Shown here piece after piece: positions 10,401 through 17,495 of a stretch of DNA of 40,037 nucleotides. A program made the translations under genes and the position numbers. This DNA is from a virus: positions 1-40,037 of the IMG/VR virus record IMGVR_UViG_3300023184_000264; one strand, given 5' to 3'. Each line of letters begins with the position of its first letter. The stretch's first letter is position 1. The notes under the pieces are model-generated. The model was not told where the DNA came from, did not search any database, and saw only the letters and a list, made by a program, of their open reading frames with translations.

Positions 10401-12450
10401 TAAACAGTATTCTGATTCTATTGTTCAACAGGCTACTCCTAGTGGTCCTGTTATTGTTCCTGCTTCTGGTGCTGAAAATACTGTTTTGGCACAGGCTGCT
10501 GATGCTCGTGTTTCTGCTGAGGGTGCACGTAATCAAGCTTGGACGCAGACACAGCAGGCTAAAGCTAAGTTGGCTGAGTGGAACACTCCTCGTGTTGGTC
10601 CTCGTGGTGAGAAACTTCCTAGTCCTCGTGTTGAGGCAATGAAACAAGCGGAAGGTATTTATAAAGCAAAACTAAACAGAACACAAGCTGTTCAGGATGT
10701 TATTGATGCTGCAACTAATGCTCGTGAAGGCATTCGTACTAAGATTGAAATCACTTCTGGTGGTGCTGCAGAATTTATGACTGCTGTTAATAATGAACGT
10801 GAACTTGCTGCTGCTTTGAAATCACAACTTGATGAGATTGGTGTACTTGTTCGTACACTTCCACCTAAGGATGCTGTTGATGTTATGAAATCACTTTCCA
10901 AGACAAAGGGAGTTAAGTTAAGTCCTGAACGTATTGGTAATGTTTTACAAACATACCGTGATTGGTCTGTTGATAACTTCCATGTATTTGAAAAACTTGG
11001 CAATGATCCTCAAAACCCTGTATTTAAAGCTTGGGCTGCTGCAGGTATTGCTGATGCTCATCTTATTGATTTGGAACTTACACATTCACAAGAGTTACTT
11101 GCTTTGGCTGGTGCTTCTACGCCCGAATGGATTAATAGAGTTGTTACTCCAATGTCTGATGGTTATTTAAAAATTGCTAAAGAAAATGGTATGTTAACAG
11201 ATAAGAAACTTGTTGATGCACGTCGTTTTCCAAGTTTGTATGGAAATAGTGAAGCTGTTGATTTGTTGAATGGCATTGCACGAATTAATAAGCCTGGTGT
11301 TGCTATGGATCTTGGTAAATTTATGAGTGGATATACTGGGTTCTTTAAAGCATATGCTACTCTTAGTCCTGGATTTCATATCCGTAACGAAATCAGCAAT
11401 ATCTTTTCAATGTTTGCTGCTGGTGCTGATATATCTAATATGCGTGAAGGTTTTAAACTGTGGCGTATAATGGATAATCATTTTTCACAAGGTGGAAACC
11501 TTGAATCTTTTGTTAAACTTTTAAGTGATGCAGATAAAGAACTTGGTCATAATAGTGGTTCTATTATGTTAGGAATGGCTGGAGGCAAAACACAAGACGC
11601 ACTTCAGGGTTTTATGCATGAAGGAAATAAACTTACAAGCAATAGGGCTTTGAATGCTTCACAAAAAGTTGGTGGCAAACTTGAAAGTTCTGCCCATTTT
11701 ATGTTGGCTTATGATTCACTTAAAAAAGGTTTTAATGTTGACCATGCATTTAACAGAACTAAGCGTTACTTGATTGATTATTCTCAGAAATCATTATTGG
11801 ATGAAGCAATGAAAGATATAGTTCCATTTTGGATGTGGATGAGCCACAACCTGCCTTTGCAGGTTGTTAATCGTTGGGCAAACCCTAAACCATATTTAAT
11901 GTATCAGCGTGTTGTTAATAACATTAATGCTGGACAGGATAGTTCTCAAACACCAGATTATTTAAAGAATGCTATTAATCTTGGCAATAACAAATACATA
12001 AATCCTGATTTACCTTTTAGTAAAGTGAATGATCAAATTGATCAAATTACTGATCCTCGTAAGCTGTTGGGTTATTTAAACCCTGGTATTCGTGTTCCTA
12101 TTGAAATGATGACAAACGCAAATACATACACGGGCAGGCCTTATGATAAGACGTTTGTTAAACTTGATGGTGCTAGAGCTTTGTTGTTACCTTTGTTGCA
12201 GGCTGCTGGTCAAGTTAAGTATGATTCTGCTGGTAATGCTGTTGCTACTTCTAAGTCTATTGCAGCAGTTGAGGGTATGGTTCCATTCCTTGGGCAAGCA
12301 GAACGTATTAATTCTAAGGGATTTAATTCGTATATTGGTTTACCAGTTGCTACTGCTACTCCAGCACAAATTAGTGGCATGAACTTTGGTAAAATGCAAC
12401 AACTACAGGCACTTGCTGCACAGCAGGCAAACATTCAGAAAGCGAAATAA
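4492..12450 (+). CDS. Giant internal virion / polyvalent protein (2652 aa)
   Basis: A single intact frame of 2652 codons, about a fifth of the genome. The first 170 residues are low-complexity then helical with glycine-rich hydrophobic stretches (GIMGTVLGNPIAQGILKPL). The middle (about 570-780 and 1450-1950) is dominated by coiled-coil-like Lys/Glu/Ala/Gln helices. The C-terminal part holds the motifs SPGFHIRNEISNIFSMF (about 2290) and PFWMWMSHNLPLQVVNRWA (about 2444), then PGIRVPIE. That kind of Pro-Phe-Trp, Arg-Asn end is, to my recollection, typical of large polyvalent or internal virion proteins that are ejected and insert in the envelope. I see no lysozyme-type catalytic motif, so a muralytic role is not supported. 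The ribosome binding site is poor, and the start follows the previous stop by 18 bases. Confidence 0.85.
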   Translation: MANPYNDPRYAMAQAMRQQKQASLAPTPLGPAPSASAVAYGRQASNMAASNPSLRDAIAAIGQGKKSAAPKGGIMGTVLGNPIAQGILKPLGVLALPGKAVVSTLREGLDAIDGNPNTKASFSDLTKQIKDPGFGFGKAFHIDTGNKWLDRAIGLVGDVATDPITYATFGAGKFAGYAGKLDLAEAVLKHTGDEALAAAVARSGRAAIKSEELLTQLGANRHGLYMFGKRLEVGKMGQGLRIPGTGAIGQMTENGIAKLRLLGSETRLGAFVQKITLPADDLAARQALLRGTTAGGVPISDKTSAALIGYFTANPLQRRITGEVLQAERQNLMQILQSEGAQGLNAYKDTIYKYLENPALLASAPADVQRAAEVWGAGFFHSYENKIGESLKAVDPAADFKAVTDYFPHIQTDEAIAYRANPNSPHARELNTIYARDPMEGGKNFKTRTMQEGDMWFGHKLTIEDIKSTERLNELANAGGFTGNFFETDISKVATRYVEEYAKEAGVIAKHQHLADAGFWDRAQAVEMGTSFVDGELVKNVKKNVASISSDLRDAHNNLAKSWLGLSSAVTEHQVALTKQLAELTSPTGALGSKELLLSTEAALNDILSSSMNIGADQLSLVGAAIGTSKNKMAELFGYTYKAGKLVAKDTGLEVIDSPHVLGGLTNYLDNLQQEVLQLEHSMRPLESDLTGQALQDVYKTSEVQMKLLQQKLEQTSAKVEQIVAFGNQLEDSLQKVINGEVVGNVSTDVTNILGVIGADGVLSNSHARELIGGQFDIGQSLQQYLTGVVNKDGGLFQQLTSVTPLAKDTVTKMPISSYYDNIAKVFTGEMAFNDVRSMGIFALLNDSRLYGQNIPGFLQNVREELITQLRQADEVQSILKDIASQQQAGGRLTARKLFESQITPAYDRALLYTEQSKGMTDWLGKFKSTEIGLKSLDSPIDWSVVDKYVEANPWLADFTPTASYGSSIEDLMGSNVPNSQYLADRLSSSGAPQFTPPATYGELVSQVEEALYKKELLLNEKFFEFGSGVGAKSYTGKELVDTHAKIQNINDEIQRLRSKKASGLKSRLENLGYNKQDIGTVAGREQRAAIAEQAKFTALSKEDSAKYAQLVQMRNELTGGGTRINPNWFVDGTTSRKALGNALTNYTMVSEVNSRWAAVTAMLGVHGVAPTERMFTQITENVGNKFIPVIEQSLHDSRNAIGILTRLDAEMAAKLSEGGAGVSAGKIFADHMNSLSVQEYDTLASAIGHKNMATGDAYAMRRGRLDAMKLGTTPQEKRALENKYLEETVRPWYESAFPGKKVSKENMKTALKSESKSSAKSARATMMTAWSETADASMVKRWFEDQIGVSAVQAKSSMVSGRVGESGSEFSTRVVSGHNVLDVKIKNLQEARIRFKRMLSPDMNIAEFFNDPSAVQRTPTFYAYMLQKEADTLAERIAVKESATGSAGVIVDRLKSAKATAATYKSEADLLAAGVKVPDNFVAKLDAIKPRISAIESADSAVSAAQSKLDDVVGKSKELQDSITAKNEAWIASGKYKGKRPLTDGETASIAKLKSELASAKKAVADTSKARTAIPNLSKGESDFYDIVKTEMARPAPEPVVTRKANPLTGQGQRTKPGVVDRPYADQAKKSLDEYNAMIESTMHSKAKADQEMVNAIDALAGHQLPAYRHGFIDPQGRVVTLKNGEVLTFSEAEHRSLYHGPGGRVRNQVLRENADAAIRDTKSQIEKLSVLKQQYQDTLARTYTLKLSATDVSALQQEIASIESKLVGLNKDIVGFTIDRESALASTQAMALEKMRILVNGSKTNGAVFDQAGLSQFAKFEHPTQANIVSRVSPGRNIFDYFDKNPRYGASAKEATRRQAAIAKAWAETPEFKYLDKLSVKEKDVFVRMYQDMTSRTDSMLAHQQELTAQANRAVADSATAGHAVVEAQKSVQEAAQQASDRLAVTTGSAPVDAMGNPLPQPTTPFEAKQYSDSIVQQATPSGPVIVPASGAENTVLAQAADARVSAEGARNQAWTQTQQAKAKLAEWNTPRVGPRGEKLPSPRVEAMKQAEGIYKAKLNRTQAVQDVIDAATNAREGIRTKIEITSGGAAEFMTAVNNERELAAALKSQLDEIGVLVRTLPPKDAVDVMKSLSKTKGVKLSPERIGNVLQTYRDWSVDNFHVFEKLGNDPQNPVFKAWAAAGIADAHLIDLELTHSQELLALAGASTPEWINRVVTPMSDGYLKIAKENGMLTDKKLVDARRFPSLYGNSEAVDLLNGIARINKPGVAMDLGKFMSGYTGFFKAYATLSPGFHIRNEISNIFSMFAAGADISNMREGFKLWRIMDNHFSQGGNLESFVKLLSDADKELGHNSGSIMLGMAGGKTQDALQGFMHEGNKLTSNRALNASQKVGGKLESSAHFMLAYDSLKKGFNVDHAFNRTKRYLIDYSQKSLLDEAMKDIVPFWMWMSHNLPLQVVNRWANPKPYLMYQRVVNNINAGQDSSQTPDYLKNAINLGNNKYINPDLPFSKVNDQIDQITDPRKLLGYLNPGIRVPIEMMTNANTYTGRPYDKTFVKLDGARALLLPLLQAAGQVKYDSAGNAVATSKSIAAVEGMVPFLGQAERINSKGFNSYIGLPVATATPAQISGMNFGKMQQLQALAAQQANIQKAK

Positions 12451-12451
12451 T

Positions 12452-12889
12452 ATGAAGTACTACAATTGGCAGAAACCATCGAAACTTGACTATGTGAAGT
12501 TTCGTGTTGCATCACCAAACCTTGAGGTGTTGAATCGCTATCTGGCGAAGCGTTGGGGTGGTACTAACCTGGGGATTTTTGTGAAGCGCCCAGTTCGTGG
12601 TGGCACCGTTCCTTCTACTCATTCGTTTGGAGCGGCTCTTGATTGGCGCTACGACACCCGTGAGGAGGGTAAAGAAGTTATGGATTGGCTAGTACTGAAT
12701 CATGAAGTACTGGGCGTCCAAGTTGTACAAGACTACGTTGGTTGTTGTCTGTGGATTGTTGGTATTGGCTGGAAGCATGCCCAACCAGATCCTACAGGAT
12801 TTGGTCAGCCGTGGGCTAAGTGGATACATATTGAAACCTCACGTGAATCTTGGGGAGACTCACGCAAGATTTCAGAACGTATTAAGTAA
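12452..12889 (+). CDS. M15-type peptidoglycan peptidase, probable endolysin
   Basis: A 145-residue protein starting two bases after the giant gene. It shows the zinc-peptidase M15/VanY-like signature: H57 in THSFGAALDWRY with D64 seven residues on, and H126 in WIHIETS near the C-terminus, which together would bind Zn2+. The family cuts peptide cross-links in peptidoglycan (D,D- or L,D-peptidase). There is no signal peptide, so release would need a holin; the small membrane protein at 29571 is the best candidate. It is the last rightward gene, and its stop abuts the stop of the opposing gene. It may act together with the Rpf-like enzyme at 19113. The fold is confident; the exact bond cut is not. 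Confidence 0.8.
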   Translation: MKYYNWQKPSKLDYVKFRVASPNLEVLNRYLAKRWGGTNLGIFVKRPVRGGTVPSTHSFGAALDWRYDTREEGKEVMDWLVLNHEVLGVQVVQDYVGCCLWIVGIGWKHAQPDPTGFGQPWAKWIHIETSRESWGDSRKISERIK

Positions 12890-13168
12890 TTACTCTTCCC
12901 AAATATCTATATTGTCACGCTTCAGTGCGTACTCCATAGTTCCTAGCAAGGACATCAGAACGCTTGTTCCTATCATCCATGATGTGGGGTCTCCCATGCG
13001 CATTCCGTAGCCTGCACGTACAGCATCTAGCATATCTGCTTGTGTCATCATAACACTCATCTCGTAATACTCTGAGTCTTGGTTTATGATGCGTTCAGCT
13101 TTTGCTTCTATTTGATTAATATCTTCTTCTGGTAAGAAGTTTTTAATCCAGTCATTTTGATCTGTCAT
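12890..13168 (-). CDS. Hypothetical acidic protein
   Basis: A 92-residue protein, the most promoter-distal leftward gene. It has an acidic, helical N-terminus (WIKNFLPEEDINQIEAKAER), a central TQADMLDAVRAGYG segment and a hydrophobic stretch (WMIGTSVLMSLLGTM) that could pack as an amphipathic helix; it is too short and polar-flanked for a confident membrane call. It overlaps the preceding gene by 17 bases. Family and function are not recognised. Confidence 0.7.
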   Translation of the reverse strand: MTDQNDWIKNFLPEEDINQIEAKAERIINQDSEYYEMSVMMTQADMLDAVRAGYGMRMGDPTSWMIGTSVLMSLLGTMEYALKRDNIDIWEE

Positions 13169-13322
13169 TTTTAATCACTATCCAATCGTGAGGCAATCCA
13201 TTTACAAACACTCCTAAACCAAGTTCGGTATTTTGAACACCGTAATGCTTGGCTAGAATGGTTTGCAGTTCTTGGACGCTCACCGCAATATGGAATGCGA
13301 CCGTGAACTGCGTTGCTTTCAT
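13152..13322 (-). CDS. Small hypothetical protein (56 aa)
   Basis: A 56-residue frame (MKATQFTVAFHIAVSVQELQ.. ending HDWIVIKNDRSK) whose ATG overlaps the upstream gene's TGA in an ATGA junction, and whose end overlaps the next gene by 17 bases. A competing frame at 13171-13359 is Arg/Ser/Cys-rich, starts inside the upstream gene and looks like a shadow. The translation here has a balanced, foldable composition with alternating hydrophobic beta-like residues. Function is unknown. Confidence 0.7.
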   Translation of the reverse strand: MKATQFTVAFHIAVSVQELQTILAKHYGVQNTELGLGVFVNGLPHDWIVIKNDRSK

Positions 13323-13510
13323 TCTGGTTCTTGCTGCTCCATACGCATTGAATCTTCAATCTTGGTTGCTATTTCTACGATTGACTCTACTGCTGGAACT
13401 CCAAACCTATCTTCAAGGTAATGAATGATTGCAAAGATATTTGCAACAATCCAGTACACATCTACTGGGTCTTTCTGTTCTGTATTAGCTATGTCCTGGT
13501 GTTCTGTCAT
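13319..13510 (-). CDS. Small acidic hypothetical protein
   Basis: A 63-residue acidic protein (MTEHQDIANTEQKDPVDVYW.. ending MRMEQQEPE) with a clear AGGAG upstream. Residues 18-50 form a predicted amphipathic helix pair (VDVYWIVANIFAIIHYLEDR). Its start lies inside the 3' end of the preceding gene, and its stop forms an ATGA overlap with the next, so it belongs to a tightly coupled run. No family is recognised. Confidence 0.7.
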   Translation of the reverse strand: MTEHQDIANTEQKDPVDVYWIVANIFAIIHYLEDRFGVPAVESIVEIATKIEDSMRMEQQEPE

Positions 13511-14291
13511 AATCTTCTCCTAACTGAAGGTTGAATGTTTGGTCAATCAACATTAGGGCTACTACACAATATCCTACGATATCGAGAAGCGTGTCAAATA
13601 CTGATTCGTTTTTTGCATATTTGTTTTTGAGGTTTGCATACCGTTCTACTTTGTCTGACAGGCGTACGATGATACCGTACAGCCCGAACTTGTTTATATT
13701 TTCGTGACCGTAATCATATTGTTTACTGCATAGTGTTTGAAACACTGTTTCTAAGTCCCATGATTCAATTGTTTTGAGTTCGTTAATAGCAGATACAGCC
13801 ATGGTCTCAAATATCTTTTCTGTGTTCTTTCCTGGGAACACAGTTTTTTCTCCTACTATTAATGCTACAATCCACGTACGTAGTGATGGTATGTCTGCCC
13901 CTGCTAGGACGTACATGTCTGGCTCAATGTGTGATAGATATGACAGCCACTGCATGGCTGACTGATCCCATGTCGTTGCTACTCGTACTGATTTTCTGAT
14001 TGTTGTGTCGTTGCTCATTGTTTCCTTGAGTTTCTTGAATGCTTGGTTTCGTAAACGCCAAACATGTGTTTTAGTTATTGATAGTTCGTCCGCTATAGAC
14101 TGGAGTGAACGTCCCTCGTTCATGAGGGCGTTCACAATCCATTGTTCACGTGGCAGAAGTTGCTCTACATGCATCATTACTGCGTCACGTAGTTCCATGA
14201 GTCCCTCTTGAGGTTCGTAGGGTTCTTCGTATGGCATGGTTTCCATTAACGCTTGGTATTCGTTTTCGGGAACCCTGTAACTAGTAGACAT
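13485..14291 (-). CDS. Sigma-region-4-like HTH protein with C-terminal Nmad1/DUF1599-like domain
   Basis: The open frame extends up to 14390. I place the start at the ATG at 14291 (MSTSYRVPENEYQ) because earlier ones overlap the upstream gene; no start has a convincing ribosome binding site. Residues about 45-92 are a sigma-70 region-4-like helix-turn-helix (LLPREQWIVNALMNEGRSLQ, then IADELSITKTHVWRLRNQAF). The last 90 residues read YDYGHENINKFGLYGIIVRL, then DKVERYANL and NESVFDTLLDIVGYCVVAL. This resembles the all-alpha Nmad1/DUF1599-type or dNTP-pyrophosphohydrolase-like proteins of actinophages. It would thus couple DNA binding to nucleotide metabolism in one chain. The HTH part is confident, the C-terminal assignment moderate. 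It could regulate the late switch. Confidence 0.75.
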   Translation of the reverse strand: MSTSYRVPENEYQALMETMPYEEPYEPQEGLMELRDAVMMHVEQLLPREQWIVNALMNEGRSLQSIADELSITKTHVWRLRNQAFKKLKETMSNDTTIRKSVRVATTWDQSAMQWLSYLSHIEPDMYVLAGADIPSLRTWIVALIVGEKTVFPGKNTEKIFETMAVSAINELKTIESWDLETVFQTLCSKQYDYGHENINKFGLYGIIVRLSDKVERYANLKNKYAKNESVFDTLLDIVGYCVVALMLIDQTFNLQLGEDYDRTPGHS

Positions 14292-14325
14292 AATTTGACT
14301 ACGGTAGTTTTCAGTGTCGTGATTA

Positions 14326-14808
14326 TTAGGGCTGTCTGTGTACTGCATAAGCGTTGGCATCGTATTTCGTTGGTTCAGATGGGAAGTCATCTACTAACAG
14401 TTTAACATATGCTTTCTTGTTGTCATCAAAATGATCGATTGTGCCCTTGGAGATGCAGGCTTCTTGCCATGCTTCTAGAGGTGATATCCACCATCGTTTT
14501 TTTGAGGAGTCGTAAACAAACAAATGTACGGGAGCCATTTGTTGCCAACGGGCAAGTGCGTTCATTTTTTCTATCTTGAACTTTAATGTTTTGTCACGAC
14601 CTACGCCCATGACTTCAATCATGCCGTCAACCGTGAGGAAATCTGGCAGGAACCGCATGATGTACGGCAGTGATTGTGTGTGCAGGTTGGGTCGGTTCAG
14701 TCCTAGTCGGTGGTGTGCGGGAAATATATCTTCAAATACTTTCTCTGCGACGTCTCCCATTGCGCCGAAGCGTACGTGGAATGGTGATTGGTGGAATGCG
14801 TTACTCAT
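14326..14808 (-). CDS. Probable PD-(D/E)XK-type nuclease
   Basis: A 160-residue protein. Residues 18-80 contain a pattern compatible with the PD-(D/E)XK fold: E22 in an N-terminal helix (GDVAEKVFEDIF), D56 in FLPDFLTVDG, E65 in MIEVMGVG and K74/K76 after it. A helix with Trp/Gln (NALARWQQM) and a beta strand (PVHLFVYD) follow. It sits in the replication/recombination operon beside RusA, overlapping it by 8 bases, which fits a DNA-processing nuclease. The motif reading is mine and moderate; a small Holliday-junction or repair nuclease is likely. Confidence 0.6.
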   Translation of the reverse strand: MSNAFHQSPFHVRFGAMGDVAEKVFEDIFPAHHRLGLNRPNLHTQSLPYIMRFLPDFLTVDGMIEVMGVGRDKTLKFKIEKMNALARWQQMAPVHLFVYDSSKKRWWISPLEAWQEACISKGTIDHFDDNKKAYVKLLVDDFPSEPTKYDANAYAVHRQP

Positions 14809-15148
14809 GTTTTGTTACCAGTAGTCGTTGGACGAGTTTATCGTCAGTGTATGCAATGCCGTTCAATCCGTCCAGGATTGATTTGGCATAGTTGTCGATA
14901 TCTCCTCGCAGTTTACTCGCTGGTCCATCTAGCGTTTTAACTGTAATAGTTACCTTGTCTTTGTATAAGCCTATCACCATGCTGACTGGTGTGTCAGCAC
15001 ATGGTCCATGCCATGATGAACCAATGTATCTTTCAAATACAAGGGTCTGTTCTGGGGTGAATACTCTGCCTCGCCTGCCAAGCCGTGGGCGTTGTTTAAC
15101 TTTTGGCTTGACGGGGATGGTTTGTTTGTGGTTGATTGGTTCTGTCAT
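14801..15148 (-). CDS. rusA: RusA-family Holliday junction resolvase
   Basis: A 115-residue protein of normal RusA length. It shows the family pattern: a basic N-terminus (KVKQRPRLGRRGRVFTPEQT) and the catalytic segment RGDIDNYAKSILDGLNGIAY followed by TDD. D83, D85 and D102/D103 are the metal ligands, and K89 matches the conserved lysine. RusA cuts four-way junctions symmetrically as a dimer, resolving recombination or replication intermediates before packaging. Its ATG overlaps the stop of the upstream primase (ATGA), so the two are translated together. Confidence 0.92.
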   Translation of the reverse strand: MTEPINHKQTIPVKPKVKQRPRLGRRGRVFTPEQTLVFERYIGSSWHGPCADTPVSMVIGLYKDKVTITVKTLDGPASKLRGDIDNYAKSILDGLNGIAYTDDKLVQRLLVTKHE

Positions 15149-16068
15149 GGTGTTCCCATTGTAATTACGTATGATCTTTCTATTAGTTTGATTAGTTCTG
15201 ATTCACCATCTGCTCGGTCTTGGAACTTACCCCATCGTGCATCTGCTGAACGCACAACCACCAACGCTTCGTTGGGTGGTATGTTTGCGTCACGCATTTT
15301 ACAAGCAAGTCGGAACAAGGTGGAGGAACGGTCGTTTCCTTCTATTGGTCCGTCTCTCCACATGATGTATGGTATAGCTCCGACTTTGCGCAGGATTTGT
15401 TTAATGTCTGCATTGTCGTCCGTGTTTGTTATGTGTACTCGCTGTGGTGGTCTCCACAGGCTTGCTAGAGTGTTTAGCTGTTGTTCGGTGGCTAGGTTGG
15501 CGTTGGCTTCTTCTAGGAACTGTGTTAGTGACATAATGTTTTCATCGTTGTCTAGAATGTAGCGTTCGGCTGGTGTTTCCTTGCGGGCATTAGGGTAAGG
15601 TAGGCGTACATAGTTGCCGTATCCTGTTCCTGCTGTTTCCTGCTTGGGGTTTACTTCCTTGGCTGGGTAGTTGATTGCTTGGTGGGCTGCCAGGAATGCT
15701 CGCCGCATTGTTGCGGCTGGCACTAGTGAGTCTGCGAACACCCAGATGTGATATCCTTTGCGTGTTCGTTCAACCCATGATGTTATTCCTTTAACGGCGA
15801 AAGACATCTGCAAGTTACGTGCTGCATCTAGGTCGTCTACGTCAATGTCTGAACATCCCCACACACAATACCAGCTGGCTTTGAATGGCAGCAGTGGGTA
15901 CACACCGATGAGTTCGTCACCTTGTAGGTGTTCTAGGAACTTGTCTTGTGTTAGTGGCTGCTTGACGCATCCACCACCCCATGAACCGTATACATCGCCT
16001 CTGCCTCTGAATAGTTTTGTAAACGATTCTAGAATGGCTGGGCTGATGGTAGTTCCGCTTGACTCCAT
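15145..16068 (-). CDS. Archaeo-eukaryotic-type primase
   Basis: A 307-residue protein. The start at 16068 is chosen because AAGGAGC lies seven bases ahead; longer in-frame starts overlap the helicase gene further. An AEP-type primase core is visible: SDIDVDDLDAARNL (D74, D76, D78/79, metal binding), then RTRKGYHIWVF with H107, then GNYVRLPYPN. The C-terminal 90 residues (NDRSSTLFRLACKMRDA.. GKFQDRADGESEL) look like a helical PriCT-type extension. It would make primers for the host polymerase together with the adjacent helicase. Its layout resembles the primases grouped with TOTE/phage AEPs. The primase call is confident, the subfamily less so. Confidence 0.82.
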   Translation of the reverse strand: MESSGTTISPAILESFTKLFRGRGDVYGSWGGGCVKQPLTQDKFLEHLQGDELIGVYPLLPFKASWYCVWGCSDIDVDDLDAARNLQMSFAVKGITSWVERTRKGYHIWVFADSLVPAATMRRAFLAAHQAINYPAKEVNPKQETAGTGYGNYVRLPYPNARKETPAERYILDNDENIMSLTQFLEEANANLATEQQLNTLASLWRPPQRVHITNTDDNADIKQILRKVGAIPYIMWRDGPIEGNDRSSTLFRLACKMRDANIPPNEALVVVRSADARWGKFQDRADGESELIKLIERSYVITMGTP

Positions 16069-17096
16069 TGTGCGCTCCTTAAATACTGGTCGGGTAGTTC
16101 TCCGTTCTTGAGTTCCCATAGTCGTCCTGTTTTAACATCTATCTCAAAGTCCACATCGTCAACTAGCATTCCTGCTGGTCGTTTGTTTTTTAGCAGAGAC
16201 AGAGTGATTGTGTACTCGTGTACTTTCTGGTCATACATGAGCATCTCTAAACGCTCTTGTGCTTTCTCTGTGTGGTTTCTATCTAGGCGTTCTCTTAGGT
16301 CGTTTATTTCTGCTCCGATTTCCATCTTCTTTCGGCGTACACCAATGATCGATGTTGCTTGTTGTTCTCCACCGTAGGCACCTGAGGAGATGGTTAGTTT
16401 GCGTCCATCTGCTCCTGAGGTTCGTGAAGTTTGGTGTAGCACTAACATTGGGATGTCGTGTCGTCTACCGAATCCTTTTAAGAATCCTGCTTTCTCGGGT
16501 ACTTGTTCTCCTGCTTCTACAAGTTCAAGGTAGTCAACTACTGCGAGGTCGGGCTTGTCGCCCCACACATCACACACTTCGTTGTATGCTCGTTCCATGT
16601 CTGCTGGTATTAGTGGTTGGTCAAAGACTGCAAGATTGGGGAAGTCCTCCTCTGCTGTTTGGCGCAGTAGGTCAATGGCTTCTTTGTCGTCGTTAGCGAC
16701 ACGCATCTCTAGTTGACGTGCATCAATGTTGTGATGCATGCATGTCAGTTTAGTTAACACTAGTGTCTTGGGTTCATCGGGGATAAACAACGCTATCTTC
16801 TTGTCTCTGTTGTTGCGTAATGCATGTAACAGAACCAGAGTTTTACCACCGTGGCTGTATCCGAGCATCATTGCTAGTTCTCCTGGGGCTATGCCACGCA
16901 TCTCAGCATCTAGTGGCTCTATGCCTAAATAAACTCTGTCTTGTGGTGATTGTGCCCAGCGCACATACGAGTGTGCTGCTTCTGTGAGTGGTACGTAATG
17001 GCGGTACTCTTTAGGAATAGAAGAAGCAGGGGGCGTAGTTCCCCCTGCCTCAACTTCATTCCACCCCGCCTGTATTTGATCAAGCGAGAGTCTCAA
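16029..17096 (-). CDS. DnaB-like replicative helicase (RecA-fold ATPase)
   Basis: A 355-residue protein starting with TTG, preceded by GGGAG five bases away, directly after the previous stop. Walker A is GYSHGGKT (79-86), Walker B is DLAVVDYLEL (D188), and LVLHQTSR follows (about 218-225), the DnaB/SF4 order. There is no N-terminal primase-interaction domain of normal DnaB size, so this is a single RecA-like motor with a short N-terminus. It would unwind DNA at the phage fork, and the primase gene overlaps its 3' end by 40 bases. A RadA/DnaB hybrid type cannot be excluded from sequence alone. Confidence 0.85.
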   Translation of the reverse strand: MRLSLDQIQAGWNEVEAGGTTPPASSIPKEYRHYVPLTEAAHSYVRWAQSPQDRVYLGIEPLDAEMRGIAPGELAMMLGYSHGGKTLVLLHALRNNRDKKIALFIPDEPKTLVLTKLTCMHHNIDARQLEMRVANDDKEAIDLLRQTAEEDFPNLAVFDQPLIPADMERAYNEVCDVWGDKPDLAVVDYLELVEAGEQVPEKAGFLKGFGRRHDIPMLVLHQTSRTSGADGRKLTISSGAYGGEQQATSIIGVRRKKMEIGAEINDLRERLDRNHTEKAQERLEMLMYDQKVHEYTITLSLLKNKRPAGMLVDDVDFEIDVKTGRLWELKNGELPDQYLRSAQWSQAELPSAQPF

Positions 17097-17495
17097 TTAC
17101 GCTCCCTTTGGTGGCCAGTAAGCTTTTTCCTTGTCGTTCACTGCTTTGAACCAAGGACGCTTTGGGTTGGCTGCAAGGTCTGCACGATTGTCGTACACTT
17201 CTGTAACACCGTCACGCTGACATGAAGATACAAGCCACTCTGGGATTGGACCCTGCTGGTCGTTCTTGATGCTGACTGTAAAGCCTGTGGTTGTTGCTTG
17301 TGGGAATGCCTTGGCTACCATTGCTTCTGGTGTTGCTTGTGCACCACCATAGATTGCTTCCATAAGCAGTTCTGTTACTGCATCAAATGCATCAGCAAAC
17401 TGTGCAATTGCTGAGTTTACGTCTTTGTCGCTTGTGGCAAGTTCGCTAGCAATTTTTGCTGCTACTTGTGTGATGATTGCTTTTGAGTTGTCCAT
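17097..17495 (-). CDS. Possible ssDNA-binding accessory protein
   Basis: A 132-residue protein with an N-terminal helical half (KIASELATSDKDVNSAIAQF) and a C-terminal segment VYDNRADLAANPKRPWFKAV then KAYWPPKGA. The latter recalls small phage proteins encoded between a Cas4-like nuclease and a helicase, in which a C-x-x-C zinc ribbon ends in a Trp-Pro tail; here the cysteines are absent. I infer a DNA-binding accessory of the replication set from that resemblance and from its place between the nuclease and helicase genes. AGGAG lies about 11 bases before the ATG. The function call is weak. Confidence 0.6.
   Translation of the reverse strand: MDNSKAIITQVAAKIASELATSDKDVNSAIAQFADAFDAVTELLMEAIYGGAQATPEAMVAKAFPQATTTGFTVSIKNDQQGPIPEWLVSSCQRDGVTEVYDNRADLAANPKRPWFKAVNDKEKAYWPPKGA

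Noticed and set aside
10120-10647. 175-codon leftward frame inside the giant gene
   Set aside because: Ser/Leu/Arg-rich shadow of Ala/Gln-rich coding sequence.
13171-13359. 62-codon leftward frame
   Set aside because: Arg/Ser/Cys-rich; the frame at 13152-13322 has an ATGA overlap and better composition.
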